Part shown: one piece after another, positions 9,032 through 21,303 of the stretch
Position numbering within the stretch: position 1 is the stretch's first letter
How the letters are laid out: the number at the start of each line of letters is the position of its first letter
Assembly: GCF_024707545.1 (NCBI RefSeq)
Contig: NZ_CP062229.1
Span: 5,871,501 to 5,935,500 of the forward strand
DNA from: Mesorhizobium onobrychidis
GTDB lineage: Bacteria > Pseudomonadota > Alphaproteobacteria > Rhizobiales > Rhizobiaceae
Length of the DNA stretch: 64,000 bases
Reading direction: 5' to 3'
The notes under the pieces: model-generated
What the model was told of the DNA's origin: nothing
The model's input: only the letters and a program-made list of their open reading frames with translations
The model's database searches: none
Program-made: the position numbers and the translations under genes

Positions 9032-10072
9032 TCAGCGGGCCATCATCTCATCGAAGGCTTTTTGGGCAGCCTCGCCGTTCTTGACCCACCATTCTGAATT
9101 CGAAAACACCGAAGTGCCGGCATTTTCGGGCGCGGTCGCAAGCGTCTTCAGGCGATTCTCGGGAATCAGGCCACCCTCATATGCCGCAGGATTGACTGGG
9201 CCATAGGCGATGAAATCGGTCAGTTTCGCAACACGCGCGGGCTGCGTCATCGCTGCGATGAGCTTCATCGCGGCTTCCTTATTCGGCGCTCCCTTCGGCA
9301 CCCCAAGGCAGTCCGTGCCGATAACCGAACCCTTGAACGTGTAGTCAGCAGCACCCCCGTCTGCTTTCACGGTTTGGGCCCGTCCGTTCCAGGTAACGAC
9401 CAGATCCGCTTCGCCGTCCTTCAGCAACTGCGCGGACTGAGCTCCCGAGGTCCACCACACGGCGACGTTTGGCTTGATCGCTTCAAGCCGCTTGATGGCG
9501 CGCTCCAGACCTTCCGGCGTGCTGAGCACGGAATAGACGTCCGCCGGCGCTACGCCATCGGAGAGAAGCGCGATCTCGATCGAGTCTTGCGCATTGGCGC
9601 GCAACGCGCGGCGACCCGAGAATTTGGCAACGTCCCAGAATTCCGCCCAGGTCTTCGGCGGGTTCTCGCCATAGGTCTTGGTGTTCCACGACATGACGGT
9701 GCCATAGGAATCGAACGGATAGCAGTAGTCGGACTTTGCGCCGTCCGGCACGGATTTGGGATCGATGATCTTGTAGTCGAGCGGCTCCAGCAGCGATTGT
9801 GCGGCCGCCTGGGCGCCTTCCGGTGAGCCCAGGTGAATGACGTCGGTCGCGACCGCACCCGAGGTGACCTGCATCTTTAAGGCGGCCAGGCCGTCGCTCT
9901 GCGTCTCCTCGCGGACATCGTAGCCAAGCTCTTTTGCAGCGGGGCCCCACATGGCCTCCTTGATGGCGTTGCCATAGTCGCCCCCTGCGGTCGTGATGGT
10001 GACTGTTTGCGCATGGACGGGCAAGGCCGCCGAGATTGCGAACGCTGTTAAGGAAATGCGTAGCCAGGACAT
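9032..10072 (-). CDS. Periplasmic substrate-binding protein, PotD/polyamine-type
   Basis: The 346-aa binding protein of the importer, starting with a Sec signal peptide (MSWLRISLTAFAISAALPVHA, processed after AHA or nearby). It belongs to the extracellular solute-binding family that includes PotD/PotF. Segments such as YPFDSYGTVMSWNTK, PKTWAEFWDVAKF and ADLVVTWNGRA fit this class. GGGAGGAGAACCT precedes the ATG. As the first gene it is transcribed from the shared region with the divergent LacI gene, directly under the 18-bp operator. The polyamine label comes from family; the neighbouring nucleosidase suggests a nucleoside-like ligand is possible. Confidence 0.87.
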   Translation of the reverse strand: MSWLRISLTAFAISAALPVHAQTVTITTAGGDYGNAIKEAMWGPAAKELGYDVREETQSDGLAALKMQVTSGAVATDVIHLGSPEGAQAAAQSLLEPLDYKIIDPKSVPDGAKSDYCYPFDSYGTVMSWNTKTYGENPPKTWAEFWDVAKFSGRRALRANAQDSIEIALLSDGVAPADVYSVLSTPEGLERAIKRLEAIKPNVAVWWTSGAQSAQLLKDGEADLVVTWNGRAQTVKADGGAADYTFKGSVIGTDCLGVPKGAPNKEAAMKLIAAMTQPARVAKLTDFIAYGPVNPAAYEGGLIPENRLKTLATAPENAGTSVFSNSEWWVKNGEAAQKAFDEMMAR

Positions 10073-10126
10073 AGGTTCTCCTCCCCAACTTTTATCAAAT
10101 GTTGCTCGAAATGGCCATTTATTTGT

Positions 10127-10144
10127 AATCGTAACGTTACGATT
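10127..10144. promoter_or_regulatory. LacI-type operator O1 (18-bp perfect palindrome)
   Basis: AATCGTAACGTTACGATT is a perfect inverted repeat centred between 10135 and 10136, with the central CG typical of LacI/GalR operators. It lies 55 bp upstream of the binding-protein start and in front of the divergent LacI gene, so it could control both. Confidence 0.8.
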
Positions 10145-10210
10145 GCATCTGAATGAGCCGGAGTCAAGCTGCTTCCTATGGGAGTTTGGATTGACCGGGA
10201 TGTCGAATCC

Positions 10211-10221
10211 GGTAACGTTAT
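10211..10221. promoter_or_regulatory. Second, shorter operator-like site O2
   Basis: ggtaacgttat repeats the GTAACGTTA core of the operator at 10127-10144. It is about 50 bp before the chosen start of the LacI-family gene, so it would sit in its leader and suit autoregulation or looping with O1. Confidence 0.5.
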
Positions 10222-10270
10222 GGCGGTCAGCAAATCAGCCGGCGCTTTCGCAAATGAAGTCGGGCGAACA

Positions 10271-11269
10271 ATGGCCAATCTAAAGCAGATCGCGGCGGAA
10301 CTTTCCCTCTCGGTGACCACGGTGTCCCGCGCTCTGAAGGATGGGCCGGAAGTGCAGCCCTCGACCATAGCCCGCGTCAAGGAGGCGGCTAAGCGGGTCG
10401 GCTACCTGCCAAATCATCATGGTCTTGCGCTCAAAACCGGTCGAACGCTGATGCTGACGGCAGTACTCCCGATGGAGACACGAGACCATCTCTCCGATCT
10501 GTTGAAGCTTCCTTTAATCGAAGGCATGACGCTGGCGGCGCGGCAAGCCGGTTATAGTCTGTCCATCTATTCCACCACTCCCGACGACGATCCCGTCGAG
10601 AGTGTTCAGCGGCAGCTTCAGGCGCGCAGCACAGACGGACTGATCATCACGCGCTTGGTGTCGGGTGATCCGCGCGTCAAGCTGCTGCTGGACAAACGCA
10701 TGCCATTCGTCGCGTTTGGAAGAACCGACCTGGATACCGCGTATCCTTATGTCGATGTCGACAATGAACAGATTGCCTACGAGGCAACCCGACGGCTCAT
10801 GGATAAGGGCTGTCGACGCATTGCACTGCAACTTCTGGTTCCGGAGGATCAGGCAAGTGCCATGCGTCTTTCCGGCTATGGAAGGGCAATGGCCGAGGCC
10901 GGTATTCCGATCGACCAATCGCTGATCGGTCATGGCATGTTCACCATGGAATCGAGCGCAGCCTGGTTCGATCGCTTGCTGGCTTGTTCAGATCCGCCGA
11001 CAGGCCTGGCATGCGCCAACGAACTGGGCCTTCTAGGGGCGTTACACGTTCTCGGCAGAAGAGGTCTTGTGCCGGGGAGCGACGTCCACATTGTTACTCG
11101 TGACAGCACGCGGCTGGCACGCTTCCTGCCGGCAAAGATCGGAATTCATTCCGTGGACATGGCGGGTGTTGGACGCAAACTTATCGAAGTCCTGGAGAGC
11201 CGGATCATCAATCCGCTTGGGCCGATGGAGACAGTCTTGATGCAAGGCAGATTCGAGCCGGCCGAATAG
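10271..11269 (+). CDS. LacI-family transcriptional regulator
   Basis: A 332-aa repressor with an N-terminal helix-turn-helix (LKQIAAELSLSVTTVSRAL) and hinge helix, followed by a periplasmic-binding-protein-like effector domain (about 60-330). The frame is open back to 10178, but LacI proteins begin just before the HTH, so ATG 10271 (MANLKQIAAEL) is preferred; ATG 10220 would place O2 across the start. It is divergent from the ABC/nucleosidase operon, whose promoter region carries a matching palindrome, so it is the probable local regulator. The effector is unknown. Confidence 0.92.
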   Translation: MANLKQIAAELSLSVTTVSRALKDGPEVQPSTIARVKEAAKRVGYLPNHHGLALKTGRTLMLTAVLPMETRDHLSDLLKLPLIEGMTLAARQAGYSLSIYSTTPDDDPVESVQRQLQARSTDGLIITRLVSGDPRVKLLLDKRMPFVAFGRTDLDTAYPYVDVDNEQIAYEATRRLMDKGCRRIALQLLVPEDQASAMRLSGYGRAMAEAGIPIDQSLIGHGMFTMESSAAWFDRLLACSDPPTGLACANELGLLGALHVLGRRGLVPGSDVHIVTRDSTRLARFLPAKIGIHSVDMAGVGRKLIEVLESRIINPLGPMETVLMQGRFEPAE

Positions 11270-11527
11270 TCTGCCCGTAGGTTCAATCAACCGACCTAGG
11301 GACGGCGAACCAACCTCGCGTGGTTGCTTCGCGGCGCAACCGATCGCCGCAATCCCACAACTGTCCCGTCGAGCGAAGCACGTACATTTCGACCGAAGGG
11401 AAAGGCCCGCTTATGGACGCAAGGCGACCGGCGAGACAAGTCGAATAGACTCCGGCAACCCCTGATTGTATTAGCCGCATTTCTGTGGCGCCGAGCGATA
11501 CCGCTTGGCTGCAAAATGCTCTGGACA

Positions 11528-12310
11528 TCACTCGACCGGGGCCGTGCCGACCTGGCCGGCGACTTCCTGATCCAGCTCGGTGAGGAAATCCACGATGCGG
11601 GCCGCATTGTCGCCAAGGTCGTAGCGGCCATAACGTGTGGCCGAACGCATGTCGACAATGACTGCATCGCCATCGTCGGTCACACGGATGGCGACGTCGG
11701 CGGGAAGGCTGAGGAGGAAGCTCTTGGCCAGGGCGTTGATCGTCACCTCGCTTTGCCCGATCGCACGGGGAAACGCCGCCGTTAGCTGCCAATCCCGACG
11801 GTCGAGCACGGTTTCGACTGCCTCCAGGACCCGATCGAAAGGCAGATTGTAGCTGCGTCCGGTGACAAGCGGATAGGTCTCGGTCTGCAGGCGCTGCTCG
11901 CCCGGGGTCGGTGGCGAAAGCGCGTTCATATCCCCGGTCCGGGTGCTGGTGTCGAGCACCGGCGGATCGTCGAAATCCGTCGAGATATCCCTGAGCGGCG
12001 GAGAAGTCGCTGCCCAGTAGGCAGCGATACCAAAGGGAGCAAGCACCAGCAGTGCCAGCAACGTGCCGACGGTGATATCGCGACCGCCACGGTCGCCGAA
12101 ATTCCACAGTCTCGAAAAGGCAAATCCGGCGAACAGCAGCGCAAAGGCGGCAAGCAGCGCGACAATGCCGAGCACCCAAAGGAAAGCCGGCGTTTCAACA
12201 AGCTCATATCGGTGGCCGACGAGAACGGTCAGGAGCAGGACCGCCGAAAAAGCGCCTGTCCGCCGCGACCAGCCGGCCGCCCTCGACGTCTGTCGCTCGG
12301 GATTTTCCAT
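11528..12310 (-). CDS. DUF1499 domain-containing membrane protein
   Basis: A 260-aa protein of unknown function. After a short N-terminus there are three hydrophobic segments (about residues 18-110), then a C-terminal DUF1499 domain with YNLPFDRVLEAVETVLDRRD, RVTDDGDAVIVDMRSATRYG and DLGDNAARIVDFLTELD. The frame is open much further upstream, but that stretch is antisense to the CoA-ligase gene. ATG 12310 (MENPERQTSR) is the natural start. The 258 bp after its stop hold nothing I recognise. Confidence 0.85.
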   Translation of the reverse strand: MENPERQTSRAAGWSRRTGAFSAVLLLTVLVGHRYELVETPAFLWVLGIVALLAAFALLFAGFAFSRLWNFGDRGGRDITVGTLLALLVLAPFGIAAYWAATSPPLRDISTDFDDPPVLDTSTRTGDMNALSPPTPGEQRLQTETYPLVTGRSYNLPFDRVLEAVETVLDRRDWQLTAAFPRAIGQSEVTINALAKSFLLSLPADVAIRVTDDGDAVIVDMRSATRYGRYDLGDNAARIVDFLTELDQEVAGQVGTAPVE

Positions 12311-12389
12311 TATTTTCAGCACTGCTCCACCCCGAACGGGCGCTTTGAGCCGTTTAGCGGCGGCTTTAAGGCGAAAGACGTCATGTCCG

Positions 12390-14018
<1,629 letters not shown>

Positions 14019-14142
14019 TCTTTTCCTCCCATTGGTTTTTCGTTCCATTGTGGGACGAACAAGCGGATTGTCCAGCCATGACCGGGCAGAAGCAGTACAT
14101 TGATCGAAAAGACAGGCCGCCACAATCCGGCCATCGTCGGCG

Positions 14143-14180
14143 TTAACTTTGATTAATGGGCTTAACTTTGATTAATGGGC
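14143..14180. repeat. Two tandem 19-bp repeats
   Basis: ttaactttgattaatgggc occurs twice head to tail (14143-14161 and 14162-14180), just upstream of the small gene at 14214. It may be a duplicated regulatory site or a slippage product. Confidence 0.8.
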
Positions 14181-14213
14181 AGGGGGTGCGATTGGCGAAT
14201 GAAAGAGGTTCGC

Positions 14214-14570
14214 ATGGACGCGCAGCTCGACGACAAGACTCTCGAAGATACGCTCGCCGAAAGTCTGGCTGATCTGGTGCCGGACGCCAAAACCGTTTCC
14301 GAAGACGAATTCGTCGAAGTTGTCGGCGGCGCCCTTGAGGCGGTCGGCGGCACGCTGCTGTTCAAGATGTGCGTTCAGAACGAAGGCGAGGGCCAGCACG
14401 TTGCCGCGGCATGCGTCGGCGATGGCGGCAACCGCCAGTTCCTGCTTCTTACCTTGCCGACCGGCGGTGGTGCGCTCAAGGTCGAAACCGTCTCGCGAAG
14501 CACCAATCCGGTCGCCGGTATCGCCGCCGCCTATGCCGGGCTGATGGATGCATTTCAGGCTGCCGCCTGA
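14214..14570 (+). CDS. Small hypothetical protein
   Basis: A 118-aa protein that I cannot assign to a family. The N-terminus is acidic and helical (MDAQLDDKTLEDTLAESL), and the rest is Gly/Ala-rich with one Cys pair (C60 and C73 region). No signal peptide or membrane segment is evident. GAAAGAGG precedes the ATG at 14214; an in-frame ATG at 14199 is less favoured. Codon use resembles the neighbours and the frame is preserved over its length, which supports a real gene. Confidence 0.6.
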   Translation: MDAQLDDKTLEDTLAESLADLVPDAKTVSEDEFVEVVGGALEAVGGTLLFKMCVQNEGEGQHVAAACVGDGGNRQFLLLTLPTGGGALKVETVSRSTNPVAGIAAAYAGLMDAFQAAA

Positions 14571-14678
14571 TCGGTCATCGTCAGGGCCGGCTTGACGAGA
14601 GACCTGGCAACGCCAAAGGCGATGTTTTCGAGCCCCGCATTCGACTGCGGCCTTGCGCGGCGCGCACGCCCGACACAC

Positions 14679-14815
14679 CTTAAAGTGCGTCGCGTCAAAA
14701 GGACTTCACGCGACGCGCCTTTAAGTTCTTATTTTTATGCATGTTGTTATCCCGAAACCGCTGCGCACCCTCGGGTCAAGCCCGAGGGCAAGCTTTTGGG
14801 CGACATGCATTAGGT
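14679..14815. repeat. Rhizobial mosaic palindromic repeat
   Basis: The element begins with a long hairpin, cttaaagtgcgtcgcgt (14679-14695) against acgcgacgcgcctttaag (14708-14725), with one bulge. It continues into ttcttatttttatgcatgtt and ends in ttttgggcgacatgcat. A second hairpin (ccctcgggt / gcccgaggg, about 14767-14787) interrupts the second half. The nested layout matches the mosaic repeats common between genes in Mesorhizobium and Rhizobium (recalled, not searched). Confidence 0.7.
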
Positions 14816-14834
14816 CGTGCAAGGAGAACCCGTC

Positions 14835-15224
14835 ATGGACCAGATCGCCAATCCGTCACCCGGCTTTCAACGCAACCCGGGTAAAGTGATTACTGTCGAG
14901 CCCTACATCGGAACTGTGACCGTACGCGCCGGCGACGCGGTCATTGCCTCGTCCACGAGGGCCAAGGTGTTGACCGAATCCCCCTACCCCCGGGTCCTCT
15001 ACATTCCATTCGAAGACATCGATTTCGACCAGCTTCGCAAGACGGAACTGTCGACCCATTGCCCTTACAAGGGCGATGCGAGCTATTGGAGCGTGCTGCC
15101 TGCCGCGGAAGCAGGCAAGGATGCGATGTGGGCCTATGAGCAGCCTTTCGATGAGATGATCGAAATCCGCGATCACGGCGCGTTCTATCCCAACAAAGTG
15201 ACGATCGAAGCCAATCCAGCCTGA
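14835..15224 (+). CDS. DUF427 domain-containing protein
   Basis: A 129-aa single-domain protein of the DUF427 family. Typical segments are VRAGDAVIASSTRAKVL, YPRVLYIPFEDI, THCPYKGDASYW and WAYEQPFDEMIEIRDHGAFYPNKV. AAGGAGAACCCGTC before ATG 14835 is a good ribosome binding site. Its biochemical role is not established. It is convergent with ppdK. Confidence 0.88.
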   Translation: MDQIANPSPGFQRNPGKVITVEPYIGTVTVRAGDAVIASSTRAKVLTESPYPRVLYIPFEDIDFDQLRKTELSTHCPYKGDASYWSVLPAAEAGKDAMWAYEQPFDEMIEIRDHGAFYPNKVTIEANPA

Positions 15225-15291
15225 GCAGGGACGGCTCGAGACCTGTCCTGCCGATCAGTCGGTGGTGCGGTCACGGCCAGCGTCGTGCCCC

Positions 15292-17970
<2,679 letters not shown>

Positions 17971-18179
17971 GCTTGCTCTCCGGTTGCAGGAGATTGAAAA
18001 GATTGACGAAGCCGAAGTTCCGCCGTGTCCCTATCCGAGCGATATGATGCTGCAGTGCGAAAGGCAAGCGTCGGCAAAGCCAGCCGGCTTCTACAATCGA
18101 TTAAGAAAAAGCGATGCCAAAAAGTCTTGCGGCTCGATGGCCATTTAAGTAGAACATAACAGGAACCAGGGGTAACGCC

Positions 18180-18524
18180 ATGAGACTGACCGGAAAACTC
18201 GATTATCTGGAAATGCCGGCAACTGGTGGAACGCTGGATAGGCTCAAGGCTTTCGACAGCGCCGCCTTTTCCTGGTCGTTCACCGACTACGGGCCGACCT
18301 ATTCGGCGTTTTCAGAAGGTCTTGACGGAGGCTTCCAGGCTGATGCCGGCGAAGCGCCCGCCAAGCCGCTTCCCGTGCTTTATTCCGAGCACCTGGAAGA
18401 AACCCTGGGCGCCGTCGAAAATGCCGGCGGCACGATCGTCAAGCCGATCTTCTCATTCCCCGGTGGCAGGCGGTTCCATTTCATCGATCCGGCAGGCAAT
18501 GAAATGGCCGTCTGGGGTGAATAG
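18180..18524 (+). CDS. VOC-family (glyoxalase-like) protein
   Basis: A 114-aa single-domain vicinal-oxygen-chelate protein. It has DYLEMPATGG near the start, a central SEHLEETLGAVENAGGTIV and the C-terminal GGRRFHFIDPAGNEMAVWG, with the metal-type Glu near the end. Activity is unknown; such proteins are often dimeric lyases or binding proteins. The start is ATG 18180, preceded by AGGGGTAACGCC. Confidence 0.85.
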   Translation: MRLTGKLDYLEMPATGGTLDRLKAFDSAAFSWSFTDYGPTYSAFSEGLDGGFQADAGEAPAKPLPVLYSEHLEETLGAVENAGGTIVKPIFSFPGGRRFHFIDPAGNEMAVWGE

Positions 18525-18667
18525 CGACAGAACTCCCCATCCAGGACGATGATTGCGGACCGAAACTCTGGCTACGGTCCAGTTGCGCATAGCCGCTATT
18601 CTCGGCATTGAGCTTTCCGTCGGCTCGTCCTATAAGGCCGCGCGCGCAACGGGCATGTTCCCGTTGC

Positions 18668-18742
18668 TGGGGCGTAGCCAAGTGGTAAGGCATCGGTTTT
18701 TGGTACCGACAATCCCAGGTTCGAATCCTGGCGCCCCAGCCA
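18668..18742 (+). tRNA. tRNA-Gln (anticodon TTG)
   Basis: A 75-nt cloverleaf. The acceptor stem TGGGGCG (18668-18674) pairs with CGCCCCA (18732-18738), followed by discriminator G and encoded CCA. The anticodon stem TCGGT/ACCGA encloses the loop TTTTGGT with TTG as anticodon. The T-arm carries GGTTCGAATCC. It was probably an integration site, since a recombinase remnant abuts its 3' end. Confidence 0.97.
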
Positions 18743-19290
18743 AACTGGATGCCCTGTGGATAATTTCGTCTTGGTGGCATCGCTCGACGCAGCAGCCGCC
18801 GCCGATTCTGCAAGTAAGTCAAAAGGTTGCCTGAAGTTTGCGCGAACTTCGCCGCGATCCCATTCGCAGTTCGACAGCACCAAATTCAGGAGCCGTTTTT
18901 TCTCATTTGCGGCCTGTTTCGCAAACAGTCGCCTAGCTTCTCGGGCTAGTTCCAGCAGCCGCAGGCCGTCCTCCATGTATGATTCTTGCGCCTCGCTGTG
19001 CCGTTCGATCTCGCGAAGCAGACGCGTCTGTTCCACTCGCCATTGCGCCGACATGCGATCGTAGAAAGCATTGTCGATGCGTCCATCGAGCTTATCCAGA
19101 TACATAGCCTGCAAGCGGTCCTCGACGCGCTTGTACTGCGTCTGGCAGCGCTCAATGGCCTGTTCCTGCTCACGCCGCTCATCAGCATGGCTTGCCTTTA
19201 GCGCGTCGCGCATCCAAGTCAGCACTTCCTCATCGAAATGAAGCCTGTCGAGCAAAGCGGCAAACGTTTTGTCCAGTACCTCCTCCCGCA
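18743..19290 (-). pseudogene. C-terminal remnant of a serine recombinase
   Basis: The frame encodes the helical C-terminal part of a large serine recombinase (VREEVLDKTFAALLDRLHF, a coiled-coil with Arg/Glu repeats, then RRLLNLVLSNCEWDRGEV-like sequence). The catalytic N-terminal domain is absent. The open frame runs on through the antisense of tRNA-Gln down to 18596, which yields a nonsense tail, so the natural end is lost or unclear. The 5' side is fused at about 19290 to a truncated FAD dehydrogenase. I read it as the scar of an integrative element at the tRNA. Confidence 0.75.
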
Positions 19291-19655
19291 CAAATCTCGC
19301 GCACATCGACATCGAAGGCGCGGGCGAGAGACGCCTGCCGGTAAATCTCGTGCTTGCGTTCCTCGGTCAGCGCGACGGTGATGGAGCCGACCTGGCGCAT
19401 GCCGGTGCCGACCTCGGTTTCGGCTTCCAGCTTGACGTAGAGATCGGCCGAATATTTCGCCAGCCGCGTCATGTTCTGCGAGCCGCGCAACTGGCCGATC
19501 AGGCCGGCGGCATGCCAGGTCGTGCCCGATGTCAGCTGCTTGCGCTCGAGCAGCACGATATCGGTCCAGCCGAGCTTGGCCAGGTGATAGGCGACCGAGC
19601 AACCGGAGACGCCGCCGCCAATGACAACGGCGCGAGCTTTGGACGGAATAATCAA
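19290..19655 (-). pseudogene. N-terminal fragment of a dimethylglycine/sarcosine dehydrogenase-type FAD enzyme
   Basis: About 121 residues match the start of GcvT-fused FAD-dependent demethylases such as dimethylglycine dehydrogenase: the dinucleotide-binding motif VVIGGGVSGCSVAYHLAKLG, LLERKQLTSGTTWHAAGL and GLIGQLRGSQNMTRLAKYS. The family is normally about 800 aa. Homology stops at FDVDVREI near 19293, where the recombinase remnant begins in another frame. The TTG start at 19655 has GGGAGTAA upstream. The gene is clearly inactivated. Confidence 0.8.
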
Positions 19656-19776
19656 GCGGTCTTACTCCCGTTACCAGACCAATCTATGTCGGATAAGCCA
19701 ATGCCGGTGCGAGCAACCAAACCGGCCGCCGATGCACACTTCGGCTCGCATGTCAGCCCGTTGTGCGACATTCAGG

Positions 19777-20391
19777 TCAGCGATCTCGTGACCATCCAAT
19801 CCTGTAAACACATCCTGTTTGCCTGCCTTCGACACTTTTGACGTAACCAAGCACCACGTCGGTAGTCGCGACGGCCTTCGAACCCTGGAAGTAAGGACTG
19901 TAGAGCCGAGAGGACTCCTCGAGCATAGTCGGACTTACCAGATTGATCCGACGATCTTGGCGAAGCTCAATTGCAGCACTTCGGACAAATCCCTCGAGCG
20001 CGCCATTGACCATCGCGGATGATGTTCCGAGCGATATCGGATCGTCGTTCGTTGGACCGGAGGTCAACGTGAACGATCCTTCCTCACGAAGGAATTCAAG
20101 CCCAAGTCTGACAAGGTTCACCTGCCCCATGAGTTTGCTTTGCAAGCCGATTGCGTATTGCTCGATGGTGAAGTCCGCGAGTGGGGCGAACTGAACCGCG
20201 CCCGCTGTGCATATCAGAGCATCGAACTCGCCGATCTGGCTGAACATTCGACTTACGGACGAGGGATTGTCGATATCGACCTGAAAATCGCCGGTGCTTC
20301 GGCCGACAGCGATGAGATCATGGCGCCTGGCGAGTTCAGCCGACACGGCCTTGCCGATCACGCCACTCGCACCAACATGAACGATCCTCAC
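19777..20391 (-). CDS. Short-chain dehydrogenase/reductase family protein
   Basis: A 204-aa SDR, shorter than the usual 250 aa. It has an N-terminal cofactor motif (VHVGASGVIGKAV) and SGPTNDDPISLGTSSAMVNGALEGFV around the active-site region. The usual YxxxK is not evident: the stretch after the Ser reads GTSSAMVNG, so the Tyr is missing. This resembles the YxxxK-poor short SDRs found with aldolases. The start is GTG 20391. It lies 22 bp after the DapA-like gene in the same operon. Function is unknown. Confidence 0.75.
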   Translation of the reverse strand: MRIVHVGASGVIGKAVSAELARRHDLIAVGRSTGDFQVDIDNPSSVSRMFSQIGEFDALICTAGAVQFAPLADFTIEQYAIGLQSKLMGQVNLVRLGLEFLREEGSFTLTSGPTNDDPISLGTSSAMVNGALEGFVRSAAIELRQDRRINLVSPTMLEESSRLYSPYFQGSKAVATTDVVLGYVKSVEGRQTGCVYRIGWSRDR

Positions 20392-20413
20392 GAAGCCCTC
20401 GCCTCTCTGCGAC

Positions 20414-21286
20414 TTACACGCCCAACGGTTCCAGCGAACGGCGAAGCTGCGCTTCCTGATCTGCGGAGAGCTTTCTCAATGGACTGCGAACATTACCTGT
20501 TCCGTAGCCGCGCAGTTGCGCCGCTCGAAGTACCGACGGCGTATAGGGCGACCTCCAGATAAAGAGCAACGAGGGCAACATGCGCTTCCAGAGGATTAGC
20601 GCCTGTTCGTATTCCTTGCGGTCCACTAATCTATATAGCTCGACCGCTTCAGAAGGCATGTAATTCGCACCACCCCATATGACACCGCGTGCCCCGGCCA
20701 TCAAAGCGTAGAGCGTGGTGGTGTCGCAGCCATTGAGCACCGTTCCGCTTGTCTGCAGGTACTCCTGATGGACAGTAAAGTCCCCTGCGCTGTCCTTGAT
20801 GTAGTTAAAGTTCTTCAACTGACTCAGGCGCTCAAACAGCTGTGGTGAAACCGAAATGCCGGTGGCCTGCGGGATGTTGTAGCCGACCAGGTCGACACCT
20901 AATTCAGCGTCGATTGCTTTGTAGAAGTCGAAGATTCCCTGCTCATCTCCCGGGCCCTCTAGATAGGGTGGCAGAATCATCAATGCGTCGGCGCCGACGG
21001 ACTCCGCGTGACGCGACCTTCTGATGACCTCGTCCATATTCAAAGCGGAGGTCTGGCAAATGACGTTGCAGCGACCAGCTATTCGCTTTGCGCCTACTTC
21101 GTAGAGGCGGTTGCACTCGGGCTCGGTAAGATAGGGGTGTTGCCCGGTCCCGGCGCCAAGCACCAGCCCGTGAACACCCGCGGCGACGTACTTCTCGATC
21201 AGATCCTCGAAAATCGAGTAGTTGATCGCACCATTCTCATCGAACGGTGTCTGCATTGCTAGATTTATGCCCTTCAGGTCCGCCAT
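20414..21286 (-). CDS. Dihydrodipicolinate synthase (DapA) family aldolase/lyase
   Basis: A 290-aa class I aldolase-fold enzyme. The Schiff-base lysine is K164 in NYIKDSAGD and the catalytic tyrosine is Y136 in VGYNIPQATG. GLVLGAGTGQHPYLTEPE corresponds to the GTTGE loop of the family, though here the motif is GAGTGQ, so the substrate carboxylate pocket differs from true DapA. It is probably a catabolic lyase or dehydratase. It lies between an FAD oxidase and an SDR on the same strand, suggesting a three-step pathway. GAGAGAG precedes the ATG. Confidence 0.88.
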   Translation of the reverse strand: MADLKGINLAMQTPFDENGAINYSIFEDLIEKYVAAGVHGLVLGAGTGQHPYLTEPECNRLYEVGAKRIAGRCNVICQTSALNMDEVIRRSRHAESVGADALMILPPYLEGPGDEQGIFDFYKAIDAELGVDLVGYNIPQATGISVSPQLFERLSQLKNFNYIKDSAGDFTVHQEYLQTSGTVLNGCDTTTLYALMAGARGVIWGGANYMPSEAVELYRLVDRKEYEQALILWKRMLPSLLFIWRSPYTPSVLRAAQLRGYGTGNVRSPLRKLSADQEAQLRRSLEPLGV

Positions 21287-21303
21287 GATCTCTCTCGTTG
21301 TAT

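Noticed and set aside
11283..12179. 298-codon minus-strand frame
   Set aside because: It overlaps the DUF1499 gene in another frame and gives an Arg/Cys-rich product without any motif.
18596..18742. Protein tail of the recombinase frame over the tRNA
   Set aside because: The residues come from the antisense of tRNA-Gln, a familiar artefact, so they are not counted as protein.
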